A stretch of DNA of 64,000 bases from Piper betle (Eukaryota; Streptophyta; Magnoliopsida; Piperales; Piperaceae): assembly GCA_033002965.1 (NCBI GenBank), contig JAURVB010013282.1, positions 62,001 through 126,000 on the forward strand. Reading direction: 5' to 3'. This document shows positions 34,162 through 46,565 of the stretch, piece by piece; the first letter of the stretch is position 1, and each line of letters starts with the position of its first letter. The notes under the pieces were generated by a model. That model made no database searches. It saw nothing but the letters and a program-made list of their open reading frames with translations, and was not told the DNA's origin. The translations under genes and the position numbers were made by a program.

Positions 34162-34776
34162 ATGGCTGATAAACGTGCCCACGGACAACGGACGGCGCCC
34201 TCCTCCATTCCGCCGGCGGAACCGAGGCTCGACGCTCCTGTGGGCGGGGAGCCTTCACTTCTGTTACGACCTAGTCGCGACAAAGAGGACTCCTTCTTCG
34301 TTTCGGCGTTTCTTCGTGTCATCTCCCGCGACGAGCCGATCGCCGAGGAGGATTCCATCCAAATTGTGCCCATCCTGCATCCGAATGCCGGAGAAGAGAC
34401 CTGCCCAAAGTGTGAGATGAGCATTGAGAACTGCCTTGGTTGCGATCTCTTCGAGGACGTGGAGGAGAGGAAGAAGAGCAAGATGTCGGAGGGCAAGTAC
34501 AGAGGTGTGCGGCTGCGGCCGTCGGGAAAGTGGGGGGTGGAAATATACGACCCTCGGGACGGGAAGCGGGTGTGGCTAGGGACGTTCGAGACGGCAGAGG
34601 AGGCGGCCATGGCGTATGATAGGAAGGCCATCGAGCTTCGTGGACCACGAGCGAAGCTCAACTTTCCATTATCACGAGAACAATTAGAACAAAGGCAGCA
34701 GCAGCAGCAGCAAATGGAATTAGCTCAAGCATCCGCCAGCACTGCTACATCCACCAGCACTGCTACGTCCAATTAA
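34162..34776 (+). CDS. AP2/ERF transcription factor, group X-like, intact
   Basis: A single-exon gene of 204 residues. One AP2/ERF DNA-binding domain spans about residues 113-169 ([19 protein letters not shown] to GPRAKLNFP, with [17 protein letters not shown]). Just before it, at 81-94, is [14 protein letters not shown], a Cys-x2-Cys-x6-Cys-x2-Cys cluster like the putative zinc motif of group X ERFs (the ABR1/RRTF1 group). A Gln-rich stretch (about 175-184) and a Ser/Thr/Ala tail follow. Nuclear stress-responsive transcription control is the expected role. Two positions that contact DNA in AtERF1 are changed: the first Trp of RPWGK is Ser121, and the Arg of EIRDP is Tyr129. GCC-box binding may therefore be weak or altered. 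The start is supported by the TATA box at 34098. The paralogue at 41340 is a pseudogene. Confidence 0.88.
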   Translation: MADKRAHGQRTAPSSIPPAEPRLDAPVGGEPSLLLRPSRDKEDSFFVSAFLRVISRDEPIAEEDSIQIVPILHPNAGEETCPKCEMSIENCLGCDLFEDVEERKKSKMSEGKYRGVRLRPSGKWGVEIYDPRDGKRVWLGTFETAEEAAMAYDRKAIELRGPRAKLNFPLSREQLEQRQQQQQQMELAQASASTATSTSTATSN

Positions 34777-35477
34777 CCACCTTGATCACAAATTACAACA
34801 GGTATTGATTACAGGAATTAACCTGCACGCATATGAATCAGTATCCTTCCACTGGACGAACTCTAATTAATTTGATGGCCATATTATTCGTTACTTATAA
34901 TGCGTAATCATGAAACTATGATTCACGTCATGATCAGGATTATTGTAGTAACTTCTCCATGCAGGTGATTCTAATATACTAATTAGGTCAACATTGCAGG
35001 GAATATCGGACAAGGACGAGGGGCGGGTTGGTGTTGATGAGCACAGCGTGGAGATGGTGCTCTTTAGTGTGTGATGCTTAAGGAGTAATATTACGCCTTA
35101 TGTATGAGCTGGGTGATCAAATCGAGTTCAACAAAGACGGGAGCCCCTCCATGTCGAGCATGCAAGCACTACCCAAAAATGTTTTAGCCATTCACGTTTG
35201 CTGCTTATGTCAGTAAAACAGGCTGTATCGTATAATTCTTCACTTAATTTAATTATTCTAAAATGCTTTTTACAAACAACTGTGGAATGCTTTTTTCTTT
35301 TCTTTTTATAGAGGTTATCAGCTGAATACATAAGAAGTGAATTAGCAGCTGATTTCGCAAAAAAAGTTAGCCAATACATTTTTATTGCGAGAGTCCCATA
35401 AAATAATAAAATTATGATTTTTATATATAAGGATTAACCGATCCAATGTTGCTACAAACGAGGAATTACCCTGAAAA
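34777..35477. other. ERF 3' flank
   Basis: No separate gene is evident. After an acceptor-like TTGCAG near 35000, about 35003-35073 reads GISDKDEGRVGVDEHSVEMV before a stop, loosely recalling the C-terminal end of the paralogous ERF pseudogene. It could be an alternative last exon or an eroded original 3' end. Confidence 0.35.
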
Positions 35478-38301
35478 TATAACAACCCGTTTCGGCTCAC
35501 CCGTGAACCGACCCAGAAATGTCACTGGCGACCGAACCGTTCGCTAATCTACTGGGTTCGGTTAAGCCGACCCGGATCTGCCCTCGTTGTCTCAAGATGG
35601 AGATGCAAACATGAAATGCATGGATGGGGTGCGTGGGTTCTAACGTAGTCCTACATGCATGCTATGATGTGCAAGCAAAACAAAACCATGCAACGGCAAG
35701 AAAATTTTAATTAAAAATTATCCACAACAAGGGTATATAAATATTTTATCAAAATACGATAAAACATGATAATCTACCGTAGCATTCATCATTATCTCTT
35801 TCGTTTCAATTGAACCGAGCCTGAACTCCAAACTCACTACTCATTCACATTTATCCATTCATTTCATATCAAGCAATTTATCTAAACAAACACATCAAAA
35901 TTATCATTCACGTAGCAATAACACACCGTCATTATAGATTACACGCGGCAGGTACATGTGTGCGCGGTTCCGTGCTGCTCCTCCGCAGTCCCGACAGCTT
36001 TCATCGCTCGCATTTCTCACCTACATATATATAGAAAAACTGTCAGTAATGAGTGTTACCGGCCCGGAAAATAACTAATATCAATCTGGCACAGGAGAGC
36101 AAACTCTCCTGTTGAATGAAAACCATATACTTCCTCAAGAACTCTCATCAGGGCACATACGGGAGTCGTCGCTCTCGGGTCGACAGTGTCCCCCTATCTT
36201 TCACATTCTCATGCCTCGGCCATTTCTCTATTGATTCTCGCATCAAATCTTATTCCTTTCCGCCCTCTGCACCTTCCATATTACTCCTGGCCTTGAGCAC
36301 GAAGGCCGAGTACTCTCAGGCAGTCAGTCGCCTTCAGTACCCTTTGAAACCACAAGTCTAGACATGCGCTGCAATGCAGTACACGTAAACCTCCACACTT
36401 CTCCGGGTTTGAGGAACTCAAAGGTGGAGTTGTCAGGATCCCTCGGGAATGAAACGGCCCGCACACCATTCCAGAGCCCACTATCGACTCACACGTGCCC
36501 GCTCGCGTAGCACGGTGGTCGGATTTCCCTCATTCAATCTCTCACTGAAAACGCGAAAACTATACATATATATAGGTCTAGGTTGGGATTTATACAATAG
36601 GCCCGAAGGCATCATGAGCTGGATCTGAAGTTCGAAAACAAACTCGAGGGATCTCATCCTCAAGGGTTATTAATCCGAGAAAAAATCGTTGGCTAAATGG
36701 CCCGAGTTAAGTGGATTCGATAAAACGCCACTTAACTCGTCCTGCACATAATAAATCAAATACACAAGAAAGTAGCGTAAATCAGAGAACGAGTCCTAAA
36801 CGGACCTGGTAGAAGCTCCAAACGAGTCCACGCGCCTAGGCGGCGAGCTCCTACACCGTACGTACACAATCAAGCTAAAAACTAACGCCCGCATGATGAA
36901 TCACACATCCTATAGCAAGCACACACAATCAACACAATCACGCATCAATTAACACACATCAACCTATATCAATTCTAGCAAGTCTACTTAGGCTAGTTTG
37001 CATTAGATCATGATCATCGCCTAGTTACCCTAATTAATTTCTTAGCCTCCATTTTTAACACCACTCAATCAAACAAATTTCATATTTTATCCTTAATTAA
37101 ATCTACATTTATATATAGTATTATAACACACACACAAATCCTGCCATGCAATTCTAATAATTAATATTTTTAAATAATTAAATTAAAATAAATTATACCT
37201 CGCGTCGTCGAAAATCGGCAACGGCTAGGGTTTCCATTTTGTGGCTCAAAACTCGAATTCGGCACCTAGCGGCGTCCAAAGTCCGATCAGATTGGACCAG
37301 GTACGTTCGGCGGATGATTCGGCGAATTTCCCACAAATCCAATTTTCCGGCAATTCCGGCGAGTGTCGGCAGTTTTCCGGCGGATTCCAACGGTTTTCCG
37401 GCGACAATTCGGGACGGGGCAATCAAGGGGTCTATCGGCACCAGCTCGACGAACTTGGTCCAATGGTGGTGTCAAACAAAGCAGCTGGGGCGGCGATGGC
37501 CGTCGGCGGCGGCATTGAAAACGAGCGGCGGCGGCGGTGTGCTCCGATCGGGGCTGCGGCCGGCCTGACGGCGCTCGGGATGGTGGGGGAAATGTCGGCG
37601 ATGGCGAGGGGTGGTCGTCGGGTCACAGTGGCGACGGTGCGGCCCGGACGGCGGTGGAATCAGGCTCGGAGTGGTGACGGCCGAGGCGGCTTCATGGAGT
37701 CGCGGCGGTGCGCTGGCCGGGGTTGGTCGTGGCGGCACGACGAAGCGCGGGGCGGCGTTGATCGGCGGCAGCACGGCGGCGGCGGCGGCAGCGACGAGCA
37801 CGAGGGTTTGGGAGGGGGTAAGTGTCGGGAGGGAGAAAATTACCCTCAATGGCAGTTTCATAATTAAGTATTGACTTGATTCCTACGCGAGTCAAAATAA
37901 TAACTAGTTTGTAATAAATTCTAAAAAAATCTAGAAAAATATGGAAAATTTCCATAAAATAAAACAAACACATCAACATCCAAATGGCATGCTCTATAAC
38001 TAATAACCCACCTGAATATAATCCAACGCGTCCTAACGCGTTATTCGGCCTAAAACTATTTCTTCGATCAAACATATAAAAAGAAAAAAATACTGCATAT
38101 TTTCATATATTCTGATAACTTATTTCTCACTATCTTCTCGACGTTATCATCATATATTCAGGTACACCTGACTCTCATCGCTCATAACTCACGGCTGGCC
38201 TCGGCTCAGCACGCGGTTCATGAAACTGACTCGACTCGAACCAACGGTCGAACCGACTGGTTCGGTAATGTAAAACCCTGACTCAAGTCACGGGTTTTAC
38301 A
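35478..38301 (-). mobile_element. Solo LTR of the large family (copy C)
   Basis: A 2.8-kb block starts TATAACAACCC (a decayed TGTAACACCC) and ends GGGTTTTACA. It is collinear with copy B: the GAGTGTTACCGGCCC and GGCCTTGAGCACGAAGGCCG blocks, the GC-rich core at about 37200-37870, and the GTCCTAACGCG block near the right end. No convincing target duplication remains. The open frames inside (37193-37874, both strands) overlap in every phase and are not supported as genes. Confidence 0.8.
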
Positions 38302-38725
38302 AAAACCCTTGGACTAAAAACTAATAATCAATCCAAAAGAGACCAGGCAACAAACTATGAAGAACATCATATCGAACGGCATGGAACACTGCCTCCAACT
38401 CAGATCTTGGGCTGAACGTCGTCAACATGATCCGTAGTTGGCAAATAGCATAACATTAGCTGAATTATAAAGGACAAACACAAATAACTTCCATCAACTC
38501 TAAAATACACCGAGTTTGTTTGAGAAATAGGTGTAGAGGGAATCGCATGTTTGCAACAAAACATTTTCAAAGTACTATACCTAATTTGTGGAAGAAAAAT
38601 AGCAATATATCAAGTTTGGCCTTATAGCCGAGAAATAAGTGAGCCAAAGAAACATTCAACCCATGAAAACGTCATTGATTCCAAAATGTCAAATAGAGTC
38701 AAGGATAACCATGAAACATAAGAAT
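38302..38725. other. Unassigned spacer
   Basis: I see no gene or element boundary in this stretch. Confidence 0.4.
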
Positions 38726-39302
38726 TGTTGGGTTTATCCTGCATCATGTTTAGAGGTGACTGATGAGTTGTATATAGGCTAATGGGAAAACTTTATTCCT
38801 TAAGTTAGTTTTTAGATTAAGAGAAGTCCGTGAAACTTATTGCAAGTCCTAGTTAATTTTAGTGTTGCCTTGGGCTAACCCGGATTAAAGCCTCCTAGGA
38901 ACTTTACTATAATATGTGGACCTAACATTTGGTAAGGGGGAGATAATTCGGGTGGGCTAGCCCAAATTGGACCTAACATGTAGTAAGGGGAGATAATTTG
39001 GGTGGGCTAGCCCAAATTGGGGTCTCTCAAAACTCATTCGGGTAGTATGATGTGTAAAAGGGAGAATTATTAGGTTTATCTCACATAATGTTTGGAGGTG
39101 GTGACTAGTGATTTGTATATAACTAGTGACTTGTTTAGAGGTGGTGACTAGTGATTTATATACAGGCTAATGAGAAAAGGTAGTGACTAGTGATTTATAT
39201 ACAGGCTAATGAGAAAACCTTGTTTTTTAAACTAATTTTTTCATTAAGCTAAACTCATAAAACTTACTGCAAATCCATTTTTGAGGCTCATTGGACCCAA
39301 TA
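38726..39302 (+). mobile_element. Degenerate copy of the second TRIM family
   Basis: It begins TGTTGGGTTTATCC, carries GGCTAATGGGAAAACTTTATT and AGATTAAGAGAAGTCCGTGA, and ends GGACCCAATA, like the LTR ends of the array in the amylase intron. The segment TAGTGATTTATATACAGGCT is repeated internally near 39145 and 39190. No clean target duplication or primer site is left. Confidence 0.6.
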
Positions 39303-41339
39303 AAGATAACCATTAATTTTTGTGTATGTGTGTCTATATATATATATATAATAGGGTGAGAACTTAAAGAAGTTAAGAACTTGTATTTTGACCATTGGAT
39401 ATAGATCAATGGTGATCATAATTTTATTTTGAAAATTTTCATCACCGTTAATTCCTATCCAACATACTAAAATTAGGTTTCTAAGTTCTTTAAATTTTCA
39501 TCCTATCATTTCTATATATATATATATATGATCACACGGCTCACTTTTATTTGTTATTCTTTTTCATCATCCAATGAAAAGATATTACACTCAAGATAAA
39601 GACTTTCAAGAGCGAAATTGTTTTTCCCGACCCGCATTGCACCACCTCAAAAAATGACATCCATCAAACTTACATATGGTTGGTCGACCTTGTACGTACA
39701 CAATTTAGGATAAAATTTTGACTGGTAGGAAAGATTCCGATTCTGGTTATTAATTAGTGCAGAGATCCTATTTATTTGTTCGTAACAAAGGCGAAAGAAC
39801 TGCACTTTTCACATATAGTGACGTTGGACCGTACTAAACGTATGATGATGGTAGAACTTGATTTTCCGCCAATGACTTGGCTGCTTCTTCCTTTCTTCAC
39901 GTGATAATGCAATTTTCCGTTTCTTTAACTCATGTTAACCGAAGGAAACCTTAATTTGCAAGAGATTGGATATGGTTACGGCTACTCCAGACTGGTTAGC
40001 AGGTTCTACAACGCTACTAGGGTTAGACCATCTTCCAGCTTTGGTCTCGACAGCCGGAATCCGTATTATTAGATCAAAGCACAAGTTAAAACAAATCATA
40101 TGGACCCAATTCGATCGAGAGCCCCTGTTTGTTTTTAAATTAGCTAGACAGTATGGAACTAATTCATGCAAACGGCGGACTCACACATACATTTTTAAAA
40201 CAAATTAGCCAAAGGCCAGCGTGATGTGGTGAATACATTTTATAATTTATTAATAATATATATTAAGAGCATATAAAATTAACTCAAAAAATATTATTAT
40301 ATTGCTTTTAAATAAAATAAAAAATATGTATTTATTTTTTTTAAAAAAATTAAAAGACAATAGTTGCATACAAATATGAAAAGTAATTTTAATCCTATAT
40401 ATAAAATTAGTAATAATATTAACTGTGTAATTAGTATTGATAAGAAAATTTTTAATTTGAGTAAAATTTTAATAATTAAATGTGATTTTTTAAAGATTTG
40501 AATTTGCATAGAATTATACTCTAAGTTTTCATAATATAAACAATAAATAACTAAATAAATAAATAAAAACTCTAAACTATACAAAAATTCTAAATTAAGT
40601 ACGTATTATTAAATGACAAAATTTAATTCGAGTAATATGATTATAACAAGTATATTAAAACAATCTTTTTTTCTACAGCAGTATTAAGACAAATGCATCC
40701 TTCTAGAACACCACATGAAGTACTTCAGGTTACTCATTTAGATTTATTTCACATTCTACTTTTTTGCCTTTTGAGTCCAAATCGCCTCAGGCGGTCTTCT
40801 CTACGGTGGAATATAGCCACCATTGCACGTGGCTGAAGTGCAACAACGACGGGAGCGACGACAGCAATGGAGAGAGATGTCTGAGGGTTTAGATGGAAAG
40901 GATTTTGGTCTCTTTTCTTTTGGATTTGAAGTTTAATCATAAGGGTAACGGAACTCCTGTTGAGTGTATGGAGAAAAGCATGAATCTGAAAATTTATTAG
41001 AGCACGTGGAATATGTGTACATAACAATCCTATTTATTTATATAAATAAATTTCGTCCGTATCTATATATATATATATATATTATATAAATTTATGATGA
41101 GCAGTGTATGAACGGCGGACGTTGCATTGGTCCAAATAGCTGCCGTTCGACTGGTCCTCACTTGGATCCAAACAATTGTCAAACTTCCGAATAAAGGGAC
41201 ATCGCCACCGCACGGGTCCACTATTTAGTGAGCCACGCATACAAGATCAAGCGCGTAGGCCCACTTGATTCTCACCATAAAAGTTCATACCCTCGGGGTT
41301 CAAACTCGCCTTCGCCCGCAATTTAATTAGCTTGCGGCA
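39303..41339. other. AT-rich spacer upstream of the ERF pseudogene
   Basis: This is AT-rich DNA with (AT)n tracts near 39335, 39515 and 41065. Open frames at 39966-40208, 40297-40584 and 40749-41027 have no recognisable domain and are not supported. The last 250 bp, which become GC-richer, presumably hold the old promoter of the ERF copy. Confidence 0.4.
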
Positions 41340-42359
41340 ATGGGAGAGCCGACGCCGTCGCCATCGCCACCGTCATCCACGTTTCCGATTCTACGTTCAA
41401 CCATTCCTGGCTCTACGATCCGCCGAGACCGAGACGAATTAGCACTCATCTCGGCCTTGATACTCGTCCTCTCCGGCGGCGAGTCGGCTTCCAAGCCCGA
41501 AAATGACGTCATGGAAACTAATTATCCCCAGCACCAAGTAGTAGTGCTGCCTGTTAGACTTTATTAGATTTCATATCAAATCATCGAGTAAATTAAACTA
41601 GATAAATGAAATAGCGGAAGCGTACCTGAAGCCATAAAGAAACAAACTAAAGTCTGAATCCAAGAAACTAAAGTCTGAATCCAGGAAGTTCTCAGTTATG
41701 GATCTTCCAAATCCAAGACTAGTTTTCTAAACCAAAGTTCTGGACAATAGGATACCAGAACAAAAACCAGATATTAATTCAGGGACCATAACCTCTTTAT
41801 TTATAGCCTTAGTTCCATAAATTCAATTCCACCCATTACGAAAGAGAATTTATGAAAAGGTATCTACACATTGAATTCCACACTTTTCTCATTAAATTCC
41901 ACACTTTAATTTATGGCTCATAACCCTTAAATTTAGTAGATAAATTTAATTTAGCCAACCTTATATAATAACATATGATACAATTCCTGATTCATGTATA
42001 TATTTATGTCTAATTTTCAACAATCTCCCACTTGGACTTAATATATACACAAAATAATTGTATAACTTTATGAGCTCCAAACATATGTCATTATACCAAA
42101 ATAATAATCTCGTCCATTAATCAATGTCAATATAGGATCAAGGCGATTTTCGTCACATTGAGCGTAACTAAACCTTCCATGGTCACATATACCAACATAA
42201 TCAAATGACATAGATCAAGTATGGATGTGTAGCATGAAAATTACATGTAATTTGATCAGAACATGCCTATTTTCAACTGGTCCAACCTTATGAGATCACC
42301 AAAATACCAAAATAGAGTGAACCTTAAACCAAAATACTACAGTTCAATACAAACTCCCA

Positions 42360-42665
42360 CTAAAGTAACATATCATCAAATGATACAATACCCATCTGAG
42401 CAACATGCTCATGAAAGACCTTGGGTAGTAATCCTTTAGTAAGCGGATCCACAACCATGGAGTTTGTTCCAATATGTTCTATTGATACTTTACCACTCTG
42501 AACTCTTTCTTTCACAACAAGAAACTTGATCTCTATATGTTTTGATTTAGATGAGCTCCTGTTGTTATTTGAATATGACACTGCAGACTGATTGTCACAA
42601 AATATCTTAAGTGGTCTTTCAATATTATCAACAATACGCAGCTTGTGACAAAATTCTGTAACCAT
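42360..42665 (-). pseudogene. Copia RNase H end
   Basis: The C-terminal RNase H piece reads [33 protein letters not shown] and VDPLTKGLLPKVFHEH, ending FDDMLL just before the purine tract. The upstream RNase H segment ([25 protein letters not shown]) is readable at about 42670-42830 in other frames, with stops. Confidence 0.88.
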
Positions 42666-43068
42666 ATTCCCTGATTGGATGCCTCATAACAAGCTATGAA
42701 TTCGGCTGCCATAGTGGAAGAAGCTATGAGTGTCTGCTTAGCACTTTTCCAAGAAATAGCCCCGCCAGCTAGTAGATAGACATAGCCAGAAGTGGATCGA
42801 CGACTATCTTGACATCAAGCAAAATCGGAATCAGAATATCCTGTGATCTCAAGTTGATCTGATTTTCGATATGTGAGCATGTAATGTTTTATTTTCTAAA
42901 GATACCTCATGACCCTTTTGGCTGCTATCCAGTGATCCAACCCTGGATTACTTAGATATCTGCCCATCATTCCAACAATATACTCAATATCTGGACGCGT
43001 ACATACTTGAGCATACATAAGACTTCCCACTACTGAAGCATAGGGAATCTTTTGCATTTCCTTTTCTT

Positions 43069-44251
43069 CTATATCATTTTTGGGGCATTGATTGAGACTG
43101 AATTTGTCTCCTTTAGAAATAGGGTATCTCCTGGTTTACAATTTTGCATGCCAAATCTTTTAAGCAAATTTTCTATATATGTCTTTTGTGATAATCCAAG
43201 TATACATCGATCGCGATTCCGTTGTATTTGAATTCCTAATACAAAAGATGCATTACCAAGATCTTTCATTTCAAATTTCTTTGACAAAAGATTCTTGGTT
43301 TCGTGCAAAAAATTTATATTATTACTGGCAAGTAATATATCATCAACATATAAAACCAGGAAAATATACTTACTCCCACTAAACTTATGGTATATACAAT
43401 CATCAATCACATTCATCTCAAAATCAAATAAGAGAATCACTTGATGAAATTTGTGATACCATTGACGAGAAGCCTGCTTAAGTCCATAGATGGATATCTT
43501 TAATTTTGCAAACCAACTTCTTTGAATCTCCTAATACAAAGTTTTCTGGTTGCACCATATAAATTGTTTCATCAATGTCACCATTTAGAAACGCAGTCTT
43601 TACATCCATCTGATGTAACTCAAGATCAAAATGTGCCACTAATGCCATAATTATTCTGAACGAGTCTTTCGATGAAACTGGAGAGAAAGTCTCATTATAA
43701 TCAATGTCTTCCTTTTGAGTAAAGCCCTTTACAACAAGACGAGCCTTATATCTTTCTATATTACCCTTCGAATCCCTCTTGGTTTTAAATATCCATTTGC
43801 AACCAATGGGTTTCGCACCTTCAGGCAATAAGACAAGATCCCAAACGTCATTAGTTTTCATGGACTTCATCTCTTCATTCATGGCATCAATCCACTTTTG
43901 AGAATTAGAACTCTTCATGACCTGATGAAAACTGATTGGATCATCAACCATTTCATTGTTATCCTCATGTTCTTGGAGAAAGATAATATAATCATCTGAA
44001 ATTGCTTTTCTCCTTTCTCTTGTGGATCGCCTCAATGGCATTTGCTCTCGAGGTTGTTGAGTTTGTCCTTCAGGTATAACTTGAGTAGGGAGATTCTCAA
44101 CAAAGTCTTGTAATTCTGGTACTGTTTCTTGAATTACATCAGAAATATGATCCTGATCCTGATTTTTATCAAGAACAATTATGGTCCAAACCAACATCCT
44201 CAAAAAACTGGGCATTTCTCGTCTCAAAGAATGACTTAATTGTGGGATCAT
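43069..44251 (-). pseudogene. Copia reverse transcriptase region
   Basis: Frame 44251-43478 gives the RT start (KWIFKTKRDSKGNIERYKAR, LVVKGFTQKEDIDYNETFSP, MDVKTAFLNGD). A frameshift after LVCKIKD is followed by frame 43440-43069 with the catalytic motif FLVLYVDDILLAS and FEMKDLGNASFVLGIQI. A further shift follows before PYASVVGSLMYA near 43040. Both Asp of YVDD are kept. Confidence 0.88.
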
Positions 44252-45605
44252 AAAACTTATACCCTATTGACCGATCAGAGTACCCAACAAAATAACTGCT
44301 TATTGTTCTTGAGTCCAGTTTCCTTTCATTCGGCCTATAAGGCCTTGCTTCAGCTGGACAACCCCAAATGTGTAAATGCATTATACTGGGCCTTTTTCCG
44401 GTCCATAATTTATAAGGGGTCTTAATTGTTGCTTTTGTCAGTACTCTATTAAGAAGATATACTGCTGTCTTTAGTGCCTCACCCCAAAGTGAATCAGGCA
44501 AAGTAGTATGAGCAATCATACTTCTTACCATATCCTTTAATGTTCAGTTTCGTCTCTCAGCAACACCATTCATACTAGGAGTACCTGACATTGTGTATTG
44601 CGGGACGATTCCACACTCTTCTAGAAATTTGGCAAATGGTCCTGGACGTTGTACACCTGATCCATCATATCTGCCATAGTATTCACCACCACGATCAGAT
44701 CTGATAGCCTTAATAGTTCTGTCAAGTTGGTTCTCAACTTCAGCTTTATATACCTTAAATACGTCCAATGCTTGAGACTTCTCATGAATGAGATAAATGT
44801 AACCATAACGAGAATAATCGTCTATGAACGTAATAAAATATTGTTGACCATTCCAAGAAGCCGTAGGGAAGGGCCCATAAATATCCGTATGTATTAGTTC
44901 TAAGACGTTTGAAGATCTATTGGCACCTAGTCTCCTTATATTTGCTTGTTTTCCCTTAATGCACCCATTACAGATTTGAAAATCTGCAAAATTAAGAGAA
45001 TCAAGAATTCCATCTGACATAAGTCGTACAATTCTTTGTTTAGAAATGTGTCCTAAATGCTTATGCCATAGTAAAGCAGAATTCTCATTGGTTAATTTTC
45101 TTTTTATACCACATAGTTCCACATGCAAGGTTTCATTAAAAGATGCAATAGTATCAAGTAAATATAGATTATCATAAAAAGACAAGGACCCTGTACCCAC
45201 AATATTTGAATTTAGAAAAAGACTAAACTTATTATTTCTAAATGAACAAGAGTAACCAGATTTGTCCAATATAGAAATAGAAACCAAATTTCGTCTAAAA
45301 GATGGTACTACATATGTCTCTTTCAAATCCAAATAAAATCCTGTCTCTAATAATAATCTAAAAATCCCTATTGCTTTAACTATTACTGATTTGCCATCAC
45401 CCATATAGATGAATCTTTCAGCATCATTTGGCTTTCTGTAACTCAGGCAACCCTGCATTGACACACTTATGTGAGTAGTAGCACCTGAATCTAGCCACCA
45501 AGTGTGTATTGGTACTGAAACTAGATTAACCTCAGAACAAACAAAATTAAGAAATGAACCTTTCTTTACACACCAGGCGTGATACTTAGTGCATTCCTTC
45601 TTCAT
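44169..45605 (-). pseudogene. Copia protease and integrase region
   Basis: The frame 45605-44544 carries the aspartic protease motif WWLDSGATTHIS, the GAG-pre-integrase/zinc segment LWHKHLGHISKQR, and integrase catalytic signatures HTDIYGPFPT, FIDDYSRYGYIYL and SDRGGEYYGR. It stops at a TGA after AERRN where copia proteins continue into TLKDMVRSM, which is readable in 44531-44169. The integrase C-terminal [20 protein letters not shown] is present there. Confidence 0.85.
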
Positions 45606-46053
45606 ATGTCCAAGTTTACCACAAAAGAAACAGCAATAAACTTGATTTTCTTTCTTTGCTGTTGTGTGTGAGACCCATTATCAGCATCCTTAGCCCTCTT
45701 TCTTTTCTTATTTTTATCCTTATATGTACTAGTCAAGTGAGCACTCTCAAGCTGTTCTTGCTTCAATCTTTTTTCTTCTTGCACACAATAAGAAATGAGC
45801 TCATTAAGAGTCCATTTATCCCTTTGACAGTTGTAACTGACCTTAATTGTGCAGGTAGAGAAATTAAAACTAAATGCACGAGCAAATCTTCAGATAGCTC
45901 TAACTTTAGTGCTTTTAGTTTTGAAGCAATGTTAGACATCTCTAAGATGTACTCCCTTATGCTTGTTTTCCAATCCTTAAAGTTATCTTTAAGCATTGGT
46001 ACTGAGTTTATGTTGGCAGAAATTATAGAAGCAGACTGATTAACTGAAGCCAA
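45602..46053 (-). pseudogene. Copia gag fragment
   Basis: Two overlapping frames (45763-46053 and 45602-45784) together cover gag: MASVNQSASIISANINSVPM, a LSEDLLVHLVLISLP segment typical of copia gag, and a Lys-rich tail. The zinc knuckle CFFCGKLGHMKKEC (Cys-x2-Cys-x4-His-x4-Cys) is readable around 45592-45632 only in the next frame. Gag forms the virus-like particle. The frame break separates the body from the knuckle. Confidence 0.8.
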
Positions 46054-46184
46054 AACAACATGCCCACAATAAGATTAATAATTTTTTAATCCCATTAATA
46101 GATACCTAACACAACATCAATATTTAGTCTTTGGACAGAAATATCAATTTGTAAATGATACTCTTAGTGCAATAATCAAATATA

Positions 46185-46565
46185 GATAATAAATCCTGTC
46201 AAATAATAAACCTTCCTTTTGGCCGATTTATCATTCACATGGAAACCTAATAATTATCTCATATTTATTATTTTAATGTCATAATCAAATATGGATAATA
46301 AATCCTGTCAGATAAAAAACCTTCCTTTTGGCCGATTTATTATCCACATGGAAACCTGATAATTATCCCATATTTATTACAATAATGAGTCTTTAGTGTA
46401 GTAAAATATGAACAATAAATCCTATCAAATAATAAACCTTCCTTTTGGCCGATTTATCATCCACATGGACACTTGATAATTGTCTCATACCTATTACCAC
46501 ATATGAATATAGAATTCTGTCAAACATTTACCTTCGTTTTGGCCGATTAATATCCACATGAATTA
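46185..46565 (-). repeat. Tandem repeat in the copia 5' leader
   Basis: Four imperfect copies of a roughly 95-117 bp unit can be followed by the marker CCTTCCTTTTGGCCGATTTA at about 46211, 46320, 46437 and 46531 (plus-strand reading). The array lies between primer-binding site and gag, in the untranslated leader of the element. Confidence 0.8.

Noticed and set aside
33995..34661. Open frames overlapping the intact ERF gene (33995-34420 plus strand, 34043-34661 minus strand)
   Set aside because: They are shadows of the ERF coding sequence in other frames; only 34162-34776 contains the AP2 domain.
37193..37874. 208-residue open frame and its antisense partners in LTR copy C
   Set aside because: The corresponding frames are not conserved in copies A and B, and the region is the GC-rich core of an LTR.
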